Shown here in pieces: positions 34,968 through 42,902 of a stretch of 64,000 nucleotides of DNA. This DNA is from Lysinibacillus sp. BPa_S21 (GTDB taxonomy: Bacteria > Bacillota > Bacilli > Bacillales_A > Planococcaceae), in contig NZ_JALIRS010000009.1 of the NCBI RefSeq assembly GCF_023337795.1, positions 115,408 to 179,407 of the forward strand. The letters run 5' to 3'. The notes beneath the pieces are model-generated. The model saw only the letters and a program-made list of their open reading frames with translations. It was not told where the DNA came from and did no database searches. Each line of letters begins with the position of its first letter. The first letter of the stretch is position 1. The translations under genes were made by a program, and so were the position numbers.

Positions 34968-36110
34968 TTAACAGCCAATTAGACGAGAAATAACGAGACG
35001 TTGAATTTCAGACGTTCCCTCACCGATTTCCATTAACTTAATGTCACGCAGATGACGTTCTACGTCGTATTCTTTCATATACCCTGAACCACCATGAATT
35101 TGAATGGCTTGATTACAAGTGCGGAAGCCCATTTCAGAAGCAAATAATTTTGCCATTGCCGCTTCCTTCCCGAATGGTTTCTTTTGATCTTTAAGCCATG
35201 CCGCCTTATGTACTAACGTACGCGCAAGCTCTATCTCCATTGCCATATCGGCTAATTTAAATTGAATTGCCTGAAGTTTTGATATGGGTGCACCAAATTG
35301 TTCACGTTCTTTTGCGTATTTTAATGCTTTCTCATAAGCCGCCTGTGCAATTCCTACAGATAATGCAGCAATGGAAATACGCCCTCCATCTAACGTATTT
35401 AAAAATTGGCTAAATCCGCGTTTTTCATCCCCTAATAGATTAGCCCTTGGTACACGAACGTTTTGCAAAATAATCTCACACGTATTGGAGCCACGTACGC
35501 CCATTTTGTCGTAATTGCAGTTGATCGTTACGCCAGGAGTGTTAGTTGGTACAATGATAGATGAGATAATTTTTTTCCCATCTTCACGTTTACCTGTAAC
35601 TGCTGTCACAATAATTTGACGTGCATACCCAGCATTTGTGATCCAGCATTTTTCACCATTAATGATGTAATCATCACCATCAATTACGGCTGTTGTCCGT
35701 GTCCCTCCAGCATCTGAACCTGCATTAGGCTCTGTTAGGCCAAACGAACCTAATGTTTCCCCTTTCGCTAACGGAACTAGCCATTCCTGCTTTTGCTCCT
35801 CTGTACCAAAATTGTAAATAGGCGAAGCACCTAGGCTAACTGCTGCTGCATAGCTTAATCCTGTACCGCCACATGCACGACCGATTTCTTCAACAGCAAG
35901 TGCGTAGGAAACCGTATCTCCACCTGACCCACCGTACTCTTCAGGAAACGGGATTCCTAATAAGCCAAGCTCTGCCATCTTTTTAAAGCTCTCTATTCTC
36001 ATCGTCGATGTCTCGTCAACCTCACGAGCATACGGTTTAATTTCATTTTCAGCAAAATCACGCACCATGTCTCGAATCATCACTTGCTCTTTCGTTAGTT
36101 CAAAGTTCAT
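34968..36110 (-). CDS. yngJ: Acyl-CoA dehydrogenase, YngJ-like
   Basis: This 380-residue flavoenzyme has FGLTEPNAGSDAGGT, WITNAGYA, RVPRANLLGDEKRGF and IQIHGGSGYMKEYDVERHLR. The base position near the C-terminus reads EIGEGTSEIQR with Glu at about 364, as in butyryl- and short/branched-chain dehydrogenases, not the Ala/Gly found at that point in isovaleryl-CoA dehydrogenase. The substrate may therefore be a short or 2-methyl-branched acyl-CoA rather than strictly isovaleryl-CoA. It is the first gene of the degradation operon. Confidence 0.9.
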   Translation of the reverse strand: MNFELTKEQVMIRDMVRDFAENEIKPYAREVDETSTMRIESFKKMAELGLLGIPFPEEYGGSGGDTVSYALAVEEIGRACGGTGLSYAAAVSLGASPIYNFGTEEQKQEWLVPLAKGETLGSFGLTEPNAGSDAGGTRTTAVIDGDDYIINGEKCWITNAGYARQIIVTAVTGKREDGKKIISSIIVPTNTPGVTINCNYDKMGVRGSNTCEIILQNVRVPRANLLGDEKRGFSQFLNTLDGGRISIAALSVGIAQAAYEKALKYAKEREQFGAPISKLQAIQFKLADMAMEIELARTLVHKAAWLKDQKKPFGKEAAMAKLFASEMGFRTCNQAIQIHGGSGYMKEYDVERHLRDIKLMEIGEGTSEIQRLVISRLIGC

Positions 36111-36174
36111 CCCCAGTCCCCCTAATGTTTAATTTGCCATAGCGGATTTCGTTTCAGATGATAGTTGTAAAAAA

Positions 36175-36257
36175 TCAATTATGCCTCGGCATAATTGCGT
36201 CCGGAATCGGCTTTGGGCCAACACAATGTTTTTTGCGCGAAAGCGTAGTGCTAACGC
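36175..36257. repeat. Fragments of dispersed repeats upstream of yngJ
   Basis: AATCAATTATGCCTCGGCAT (about 36175-36194) is the reverse of the element at 3370-3395. GGGCCAACACAATGTTTTTT and GCGCGAAAGCGTAGTGCTAA (36217-36257) recur almost unchanged at 37138-37178. The region therefore looks like a patchwork of repeat pieces within the operon leader. Confidence 0.7.
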
Positions 36258-36302
36258 ATCCTCTCTTTCAACGGGGGTTGAGACCGGTTGAAAGAAGTTA
36301 AT

Positions 36303-36316
36303 ACCGACTAGTCGGT
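36303..36316. promoter_or_regulatory. Palindromic operator, probable TetR-family site
   Basis: ACCGACTAGTCGGT is a perfect 14-bp palindrome just before the yngJ operon leader and six bases past the TetR gene's stop. This sequence type is typical of TetR-family operators. It would let the adjacent regulator control yngJ to yngE. Confidence 0.72.
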
Positions 36317-36321
36317 TTGTT

Positions 36322-36978
36322 TTAAGTATTAATAAAACCAGTCTCTACTGCTGGCTCCCCCTTGACCATAAATTGTACGGCTTCATCCATTGCTTGTTCA
36401 GTGACAATCGCACGCAATACCATATCCGTAAAGACTTCTGTAATTTCCTCCATTGTTAAAGGACCCGATTGCTTAAACCATTTATATGTCCAGTTAATCA
36501 TCCCCACAATAGCCATCGTTACAATAGTACAAGGTAGTTCTGTACGGAAATCCTTTGTTTGCTGGCCTTCCTCTATGACTTTTTGTAAAATATCCCGATA
36601 TTGATCTCGTTTTTCATGAATAATTTCACTATATTCTTCAGGTAATGAACGGCTTTCCTCATAAAAAACAGTAATATGTGCTTGATACATATCAAATACT
36701 TTGGTCAGTGTTTGCAGCATCGCACATAAACGTGTAATTGGTGTATTGTATTTGTCATATGCCTCTTGTGACTGTTTAATCACATATGAAATAAATACAT
36801 CGTGAATTTCATACAACAATTCATCTTTCGATTTAAAATTATGATAAAATCCACCCTTTGATGCACCAATATATTCAACAATGCGATCAACAGTTACATT
36901 GTGATAGCCATCTTGCTGAAATAGCACTACAGAAGCGTCAACAATACGTTGTTTTAATGTTTTCTTTACCATAGGCAT
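36322..36978 (-). CDS. TetR-family transcriptional regulator
   Basis: This 218-residue regulator has a clear N-terminal TetR HTH: KQRIVDASVVLFQQDGYHNV then VDRIVEYIGASKGGFYHNFK. A ligand-binding helical domain follows, with the segment GMINWTYKWF typical of acyl-CoA-responsive members. It precedes the branched-chain acyl-CoA operon in the same direction, and a perfect palindrome lies between them. I infer it represses the operon and is released by an acyl-CoA. The start at 36978 is preceded by AAGGATGAT. Confidence 0.9.
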   Translation of the reverse strand: MPMVKKTLKQRIVDASVVLFQQDGYHNVTVDRIVEYIGASKGGFYHNFKSKDELLYEIHDVFISYVIKQSQEAYDKYNTPITRLCAMLQTLTKVFDMYQAHITVFYEESRSLPEEYSEIIHEKRDQYRDILQKVIEEGQQTKDFRTELPCTIVTMAIVGMINWTYKWFKQSGPLTMEEITEVFTDMVLRAIVTEQAMDEAVQFMVKGEPAVETGFINT

Positions 36979-37039
36979 CTATCATCCTTCTTATTACTCT
37001 TTACTCCATCACCTCTTATAATTAGAAAAGGTTTTAGGT

Positions 37040-37310
37040 CATGGCCATAATGTGTGGTTGATTTCCGTTCCGGCTGGGCGCTTTGTTGCTGCCGCTTCGC
37101 TTTCGCACAGAAAACATCCGCTTCGCTGCAGGGTCTCGGGCCAACAGATGTTTTTTGCGCGAAAGCGTAGTGCTAACGTAGCGGCAGCAGCACCGATGTT
37201 GGTCACGAAGGCGTTATCACAGGATGTGATGCTTTTAGCCTTCGTTCCCCTATCGCTGATCCCCAAGGAGTCGCCCAGCCTCCACTCCAATCAACTTATT
37301 TACATGGTAT
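37040..37310. repeat. Dispersed intergenic repeat, copy 2
   Basis: This is the second full copy of the element at 29604-29860, in the same orientation, ending in CTCCACTCCAATCAACTTA. Relative to copy 1 it has a different middle that includes the GCGCGAAAGCGTAGTGCTAA block also found at 36230. It lies upstream of the TetR gene, so the pair flanks the yng region. No protein is encoded. Confidence 0.85.
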
Positions 37311-37561
37311 ACGTTTTAAGAAAATGTCATCCCAAACTTCCGATGTTGGAACAATTTATTAGAAATCACTTGTATGGCACATCACTATAACGTAAGTTTT
37401 AACATTATGACGACCCTTTATTTTCCTAATTATTAAAAAACTATGACACCATTAATATAGCACCCAGAAAAATTAGTGTCTAGCAACAAAATAGATTTTA
37501 TTTAAAATTACGAGAATTTATTTTACATAAAGCAGAATTTCAGAAAACATCCCGAATGAAC

Positions 37562-37584
37562 AAACATACAATTATTGTATGTTT
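37562..37584. promoter_or_regulatory. Perfect 10-bp palindrome
   Basis: AAACATACAA, three bases, then TTGTATGTTT form a perfect inverted repeat in the gene-free stretch between the TetR gene and ykvI-like gene. It is not followed by a T run. It may be an operator or a relic; its role is unknown. Otherwise the stretch 37311-37610 holds nothing I recognise. Confidence 0.45.
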
Positions 37585-37612
37585 CACGCCTTATTTTTAT
37601 GACTAAAATTGC

Positions 37613-37651
37613 AAAAAAATTCCCTAGCGCTGTACAAAAACACTAGAGAAT
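37613..37651 (-). terminator. Terminator of the YkvI-like gene
   Basis: ATTCTCTAG pairs with CTAGGGAAT on the minus strand and is followed by seven Ts. It lies just beyond the transporter stop. Confidence 0.78.
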
Positions 37652-37663
37652 CTCAAAACATAG

Positions 37664-38716
37664 TTATGAAGCTTTTGGTATCTTACGTAGCCACGAGATG
37701 ATAATCGCAATGATTAATGCAAAGCCTAAATACCCCATTGTTGAATATACCTTTCCAACTAATGTCGTGAACCCTACTAAACTCGCCACAAAGCCTATTA
37801 AACCAATCACCACGATTCCTATTTTAAAATATTGATGGTCAGGCGCTATAAAGCGTACTGTAAATGCATAAAGCATTCCTACAGCTGTATTGTACATCAT
37901 GCCTAATAAAGCAATAGACATTAAGATACCCACTACAGGATGAATCTGTTTTGCTAGCTCTAATGTTGGCATCGCCGTCCCACCAACCACATCCATTTTA
38001 ACGAACAAGGCAATATTAATAAGTATGATTAAAATACCGAGCATTAAACCACCAAGAAAACCTCCTAAACCGGCAATCTTACGCTCTTTTACTGTTCCCC
38101 CCATAACGATTAACATCGCAGTACCAGCAGCTATGTTATAAGATACGTAGAGAAGTGCACCTAGTATCCAATTAGATGCCGCAGATGTTTGCTCTTTCGC
38201 TAACACATTCTGTTCTGCAATTGTTAAGTCCATTGTAAATATGGAGTAAATTAAAATAATAAACACAATTCCCATTAAATATGGTGTCACTAATGCTATT
38301 ATATTAATAATATTTTTAACGTTTAATAGCAATGTTAAAATCGTCATGATGACCATAAAAACACTGCCAATCATCGGGTTTATCCCAAACATTTGCTCAA
38401 ATGTTGACCCCGATCCAGCAAACATTACAACTGCTACACCAAATAAGAAGAATGTAATGACAATATCTAATATAGCCCCAACATAACGTCCACCAATTTG
38501 ATAGATAACCTCTTTATGAGATGTTGTCTGTGAATTTGCACCTAATTGCGCTAAACTCATCCCTAAAAAGGCAAATGCAATTGTGGCCACAATTCCTCCC
38601 GCTATACCGTAAAGGCCAAAGCTCGTAAAGTATTGCATAATCTCCTGTCCTGAAGCAAAACCAGCACCAACGATTAATCCTACAAATGCGCCACCTATCT
38701 GCCAACTTTTTTTCAT
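37664..38716 (-). CDS. YkvI-family membrane transporter
   Basis: This 350-residue protein with about ten membrane helices begins IGGAFVGLIVGAGFASGQEI, the signature of YkvI-type proteins distantly related to the APC/LeuT fold. The unwound-helix motif GAGFASGQE suggests a sodium-coupled or amino-acid-like transporter. It lies downstream of the racemase/GNAT/M20 genes on the same strand. It may import the amino acid handled by that pathway, or export its product; the substrate is unknown. Confidence 0.85.
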   Translation of the reverse strand: MKKSWQIGGAFVGLIVGAGFASGQEIMQYFTSFGLYGIAGGIVATIAFAFLGMSLAQLGANSQTTSHKEVIYQIGGRYVGAILDIVITFFLFGVAVVMFAGSGSTFEQMFGINPMIGSVFMVIMTILTLLLNVKNIINIIALVTPYLMGIVFIILIYSIFTMDLTIAEQNVLAKEQTSAASNWILGALLYVSYNIAAGTAMLIVMGGTVKERKIAGLGGFLGGLMLGILIILINIALFVKMDVVGGTAMPTLELAKQIHPVVGILMSIALLGMMYNTAVGMLYAFTVRFIAPDHQYFKIGIVVIGLIGFVASLVGFTTLVGKVYSTMGYLGFALIIAIIISWLRKIPKAS

Positions 38717-38773
38717 AGAACACCTGCTTATCTAATCAATTATATTCATAGGCTTCCTAACGAAATATACTTC

Positions 38774-39880
38774 TTATTTATATGTTTTCTGTGCAACCGT
38801 GAACATATCGATCGTCTCTCTATTTACGTCATAGCCAATACCTGCTTTTTGAGGAACCTCAATATAGCCGTCCTTCACTACAACTTCTGGGTCAATGATA
38901 TCCTTTTCCCAATAACGACTTGAGCCTGCAGTATCTCCAGGTAAAATAAAATTCGATAATGTAGTTAACGCCACATTATGTGCTCGACCAATACCAGACT
39001 CCAGCATGCCTCCACACCAAACTGGAATGTTATTTGCCTCACAATAATCATGTATTTTCTTCGCTTCTGTTAGGCCACCAACTCTACCAATCTTAATGTT
39101 AATAATTTTAGTACTGCCTAACTCAACAGCTTTACGTGCATCCTCCAATGAATGGATACTTTCATCCAAGCAGATTGGCGTATCGATTAATTTTTGCAAC
39201 GCTGCGTGGTCAATGATGTCATCTGACGCTAATGGCTGCTCAATCATAGTTAGATTAAAAGCATCTAGTTGCTTAAGTGTTTCAGCATCTGACAGGCTAT
39301 AAGCTGAGTTCGCATCCGCCATAAATGCCACATTAGGGAACGCTTCTCGTAATGTACGCATTACTTCTACATCCCAACCTGGCTTGATTTTGATTTTCAT
39401 GCGTTTATAGCCTTCTTTAACAAAACCATCTACTAACGCTACTAAGTCCTCGATTGATTTTTGAATACCGATACTGATCCCTACTTCAATATTGTCCTTT
39501 TTGCCGCCAAGTGCAGCTGCCAGTGATTGATTCGTCTGTTGGGCATAAATATCCCAGATTGCACCTTCAATAGTCGATTTCGCCATATTATTTTTGCGAA
39601 TTGGTTTAAATAATTCATTGACCTCATCCGGATGCTGAAGCTCTTTATTTAAAATAAGAGGAATTAAAAAATCTTCCAGCATATGCCAGTTCGTTTGTAA
39701 TGTTTCCTCATTGTACCAAGGAGAATGGAACGCCACAGATTCCCCCCACCCGATTGTTCCTGCTTCATCCTTTGCCTCTAAAACTAAAAAATCTTTATCC
39801 TCAAATGTGCCAAAGCTAGTTGTAAATGGTTCTTTTAATTTCATTTTTAAATGTCTAATGGTAATTTCCGTGATTTTCAT
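38774..39880 (-). CDS. N-succinylamino-acid racemase / o-succinylbenzoate synthase family
   Basis: This 368-residue enolase-superfamily enzyme has the catalytic Lys pair at K164 (in KMKIKIK) and K263 (in [10 protein letters not shown]) and metal ligands D189, E214 and D239. This is the residue set of NSAR/OSBS. Because GNAT and M20 genes are attached and no menaquinone genes are near, N-succinylamino-acid racemisation is the likely role, as in the Geobacillus gene set. The start overlaps the GNAT gene by 26 bases; AAGGAG lies upstream within it. Confidence 0.9.
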   Translation of the reverse strand: MKITEITIRHLKMKLKEPFTTSFGTFEDKDFLVLEAKDEAGTIGWGESVAFHSPWYNEETLQTNWHMLEDFLIPLILNKELQHPDEVNELFKPIRKNNMAKSTIEGAIWDIYAQQTNQSLAAALGGKKDNIEVGISIGIQKSIEDLVALVDGFVKEGYKRMKIKIKPGWDVEVMRTLREAFPNVAFMADANSAYSLSDAETLKQLDAFNLTMIEQPLASDDIIDHAALQKLIDTPICLDESIHSLEDARKAVELGSTKIINIKIGRVGGLTEAKKIHDYCEANNIPVWCGGMLESGIGRAHNVALTTLSNFILPGDTAGSSRYWEKDIIDPEVVVKDGYIEVPQKAGIGYDVNRETIDMFTVAQKTYK

Positions 39881-40703
39881 ATTGGTTTGCTCCTTCCAGA
39901 TCTAAAATTTCTAATTTTACGAGGACATATTCGTTGTAATGTTCTTGCTGCTGCAATTGAATAGCCGCATAACCTTGTGCAAATAACCGTTGTAAAATAT
40001 GTCGCGTTTTAAAGCGCCAGTCCAATGCTAATGCTGGGTCTTGCAGCTTTAATGCTTGAAAATCCTTTGGTACAGGTAGCGTATATAAATCTTTATCGTA
40101 TTTTAAATTTTCAGTTATTTCTAAACATAGGAATCCCTGTTCATTTTGTACACAGCTTGCAACTGGTATGGCGCCCTCTGTATCTATTGAAACATTTTTA
40201 CTTACGTAATCAGAGGTTATATACCAGCACACCTCAAAACGGTCTGAAGGTAGTCCTTTATTTAATCCATCCTGCATTTCACCGTAGCAGTTTTCTATAT
40301 ACGTATAACAAATACCATTTAATTTTGACAGATTAAGAAAACCATTTCTTGTTTCCAGCGGATCAAACGTCCACACCATTAAATTGTAGCCCCGCTCAAT
40401 AGCAATAGCTTGCTGGGCATATTTTAATTGTTCACCTATTCCTTTGGAGCGGTAATTTTCGTCTATCCCCAACATATGGGAACATAAATAGCTTTTGCCC
40501 TCTCGAAATCCTGAAAAGCCATAGCTAAAGCCAACCAATTGATCACCATCATAGGCACCAACAACGATACCGCCATTTTTTACAGCCGTTAAAGTTTGAT
40601 GAATGGGAATTGAAGGCATTCCCCAAACGTTATATTCCAATTGCTGAACTTGCTCCAGCTGTTTAATTGTCTTTATTTCCCTTATGTCAATCAATACTCT
40701 CAC
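39855..40703 (-). CDS. GNAT N-acyltransferase, probable D-amino-acid N-succinyltransferase
   Basis: This 282-residue protein has a GNAT fold in its N-terminal half: [17 protein letters not shown], then [17 protein letters not shown] (acetyl/acyl-CoA loop) and the [13 protein letters not shown] motif typical of this subfamily. In the NSAR pathway the partner GNAT succinylates D-amino acids with succinyl-CoA; the context here supports that. Its 3' end overlaps the racemase start by 26 bases. GTG at 40703 is used; a TTG at 40694 is an alternative. Confidence 0.82.
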   Translation of the reverse strand: MRVLIDIREIKTIKQLEQVQQLEYNVWGMPSIPIHQTLTAVKNGGIVVGAYDGDQLVGFSYGFSGFREGKSYLCSHMLGIDENYRSKGIGEQLKYAQQAIAIERGYNLMVWTFDPLETRNGFLNLSKLNGICYTYIENCYGEMQDGLNKGLPSDRFEVCWYITSDYVSKNVSIDTEGAIPVASCVQNEQGFLCLEITENLKYDKDLYTLPVPKDFQALKLQDPALALDWRFKTRHILQRLFAQGYAAIQLQQQEHYNEYVLVKLEILDLEGANQYENHGNYH

Positions 40704-40740
40704 TTCTTTCTATTCTTTATCCTCTATTGATGGCTAGGGC

Positions 40741-41856
40741 CTATAAAGCCCGTAAAATAGCTCTCGTGATAATGTTCACTCCCGTAATAAGCCGCTCTCG
40801 ATTAAACGTCATTTTCGGATGGTGTAATCCTGGTGTTACACCACAACCTAAGCCAAGCATTGTTGCTTTAAGGTTCGGACGCTCATACGTATAAAAATGA
40901 AAATCTTCTCCTCCAGGAGTGACGACTGGTGAAGCGCATGCTTTTTCACCAACCGTATCGACAATAGCTGAATTCATATGTTGTAATGCCTCATCATTCA
41001 CTAACGCAGCAACAATATGAGCATCTATATTTAAAGAAATTTTGGCACCATACATCGCTTCCACCGATGCCTTTACACGTTCAACACCAATCGTGATTGC
41101 TTCCATTACTTCATTTGTTTGTGCTCGTGCATCAATACTAAATGTTGCTTTTCCCGGAATAATGTTTGTAGAAGCTCCTCCTGCATTAAATTGTGTCATT
41201 TTGACTGACGCAGAGACGTTGGGGTCTGTCCATATTTTTTGTAACCCTTCGACAATTGCGGCCCCTACCTCAATGACGTTAATACCGAGTTCAGGCCTTG
41301 CGCCATGTGCCTCTTCCCCAATAATGGTCCCAGTAAAAAGCTTTGCCGCACCATGGTACAATGCTGGGGCATACGTTCCGTCTTGTAATTCTTTTAACGG
41401 GCGAACATGGACACCGAATAAGTATTCTAGATTATCAATAAGTCCCTTCTCAACAAGTGCACGAGCACCCTGTGCCTTTTCTTCAGCAGGCTGAAAAAGA
41501 ATACGTACTGCGCCGGGGAGTAAATGCTCCATGTCCTTTAACACCAGTGCCGTTCCAATAGCCATCGTCATGTGACCATCATGACCGCAAGAATGATTAG
41601 CTTGAAATTTGCCATCAACTTCCTGCCATAGTGCATCAATATCCGTACGAAATCCGACTCTCGGTATCCCTTCCCCAATATCTACATACAGTCCCGTCAT
41701 ATCCTCAAACAACTGAGGCTCCATCTGTGCCTCCTTCAATATATTGGCGATGTATTGCGTTGTCTTCTTTTCTTGCCAGCTAATTTCCGGATGCTCATGT
41801 AGATGTGTAAAAATATCAGCCAATCTAGGCTGTAAGTTTTGTAAAACTTGATTCAT
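40741..41856 (-). CDS. M20-family amidohydrolase, probable N-succinyl-L-amino-acid deacylase
   Basis: This 371-residue zinc/manganese amidohydrolase of the M20D (hippurate hydrolase/carboxypeptidase) type has NHSCGHDGHMTMAIG with metal Cys/His, QPAEEKAQGARALVE with the catalytic Glu pair, EAHGARPELG for the dimer/substrate His and TPGGEDFHFY. In this operon it would remove the succinyl group from the L-form. The ATG at 41856 has GGAG at a suitable distance; the ATG at 41871 would overlap the RpiR gene by 10 bases. Confidence 0.88.
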   Translation of the reverse strand: MNQVLQNLQPRLADIFTHLHEHPEISWQEKKTTQYIANILKEAQMEPQLFEDMTGLYVDIGEGIPRVGFRTDIDALWQEVDGKFQANHSCGHDGHMTMAIGTALVLKDMEHLLPGAVRILFQPAEEKAQGARALVEKGLIDNLEYLFGVHVRPLKELQDGTYAPALYHGAAKLFTGTIIGEEAHGARPELGINVIEVGAAIVEGLQKIWTDPNVSASVKMTQFNAGGASTNIIPGKATFSIDARAQTNEVMEAITIGVERVKASVEAMYGAKISLNIDAHIVAALVNDEALQHMNSAIVDTVGEKACASPVVTPGGEDFHFYTYERPNLKATMLGLGCGVTPGLHHPKMTFNRERLITGVNIITRAILRAL

Positions 41857-41861
41857 TGTAT

Positions 41862-42728
41862 TCAACTCCATCGATTTGCTAAAAAGCTATTTTGGAAATC
41901 ATCATATTTTATTCGTTGATTTTCATAATAGTCGTGATCTTGTGCAGTCATACCTGCAATTAGTGTATTTAAAAATGAGATCAATGATGGCATTGCGTCA
42001 ATCGTAGACATTTCTTGTTGTTCATTCACAAAAGTTATCGTTGCATATTGCGTGATAGGTGCAATTTTAGAATCTGTAATACCAATAATCTCACATTTTT
42101 TTTCTTGAATTTCAGCCGCAAATTGTATCGGTTCTTTAAAATAACGGTGAAATGATAATATAATGACCACACTATCTTCATCGATTTCTTGTAAAGCTCT
42201 AATGATTTCACTAGTTTCAAAATCTAAAAGAACTACGTTAGGACGTAGCATATTTAATGTAAAATGCAGCCATTGTGCCGCTAATTGGGAGGACCCATTG
42301 CCAACAATATAGACTTTCTTCTTCGTATGCAGTAGGAACGAAGCACGATCAAAATCTTCCTCGTTAATATTTTTAGCAACATTTAAAATACTCGATGCAT
42401 CCTTTTCCATCGTTTTTTCATAAAAACGTGGCGTTTCAAATAGTGCCTGCTTGGATTGCAAATAATTTTGCAAGCTACTTGCCTTTCCGTCATTGAATAA
42501 ATGCATCGTGATCTCCCGCTGCAACTCAGCATAACCCGATAATCCTATCGCGTAGCAAAAGCGGATTACCGTCGTTTCACTTACCCCCGCTTTGTCCCCG
42601 ACATATGCAGCAGAATGAACACCGACAGTCTGCAAATTTTTGAGGATGAAGATCGCTACCTTTTGCTGACTCTTTGAAAGTTCCTGATATTTATGTTGAA
42701 TGACTTGTTGAATTGTTTGATTGTCCAT
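41862..42728 (-). CDS. MurR/RpiR-family transcriptional regulator
   Basis: This 288-residue protein has an N-terminal HTH_6 domain (GDKAGVSETTVIRFCYAIGL) and a C-terminal SIS sugar-phosphate-type domain with YIVGNGSSQLAAQW and IILSFHRYFKEPIQ. It is first in the M20-GNAT-racemase set and likely controls it. The inducer may be a metabolite other than a sugar phosphate. ATG at 42728 is preferred to the TTG one codon upstream. Confidence 0.9.
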   Translation of the reverse strand: MDNQTIQQVIQHKYQELSKSQQKVAIFILKNLQTVGVHSAAYVGDKAGVSETTVIRFCYAIGLSGYAELQREITMHLFNDGKASSLQNYLQSKQALFETPRFYEKTMEKDASSILNVAKNINEEDFDRASFLLHTKKKVYIVGNGSSQLAAQWLHFTLNMLRPNVVLLDFETSEIIRALQEIDEDSVVIILSFHRYFKEPIQFAAEIQEKKCEIIGITDSKIAPITQYATITFVNEQQEMSTIDAMPSLISFLNTLIAGMTAQDHDYYENQRIKYDDFQNSFLANRWS

Positions 42729-42854
42729 CAAAGAAGTACATCCTTCTCATTTTATTTTTTGAAGTTTAAACTTCATTTTCATGTTACATACAGTAGCATA
42801 CTTATTTTCTTAATTCAATATATTTTCTGAAATTTCTGTTTATAACGAACAAAA

Positions 42855-42889
42855 AAGCGGGAATGTTAATTTATTTAACACTCCCGCTT
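42855..42889. terminator. Bidirectional terminator after topB
   Basis: A 15-bp stem (AAGCGGGAATGTTAA with a nearly exact complement) is flanked by T runs on both strands. It ends topB transcription on the minus strand. Confidence 0.9.
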
Positions 42890-42902
42890 TTTTTATTTAT
42901 AA

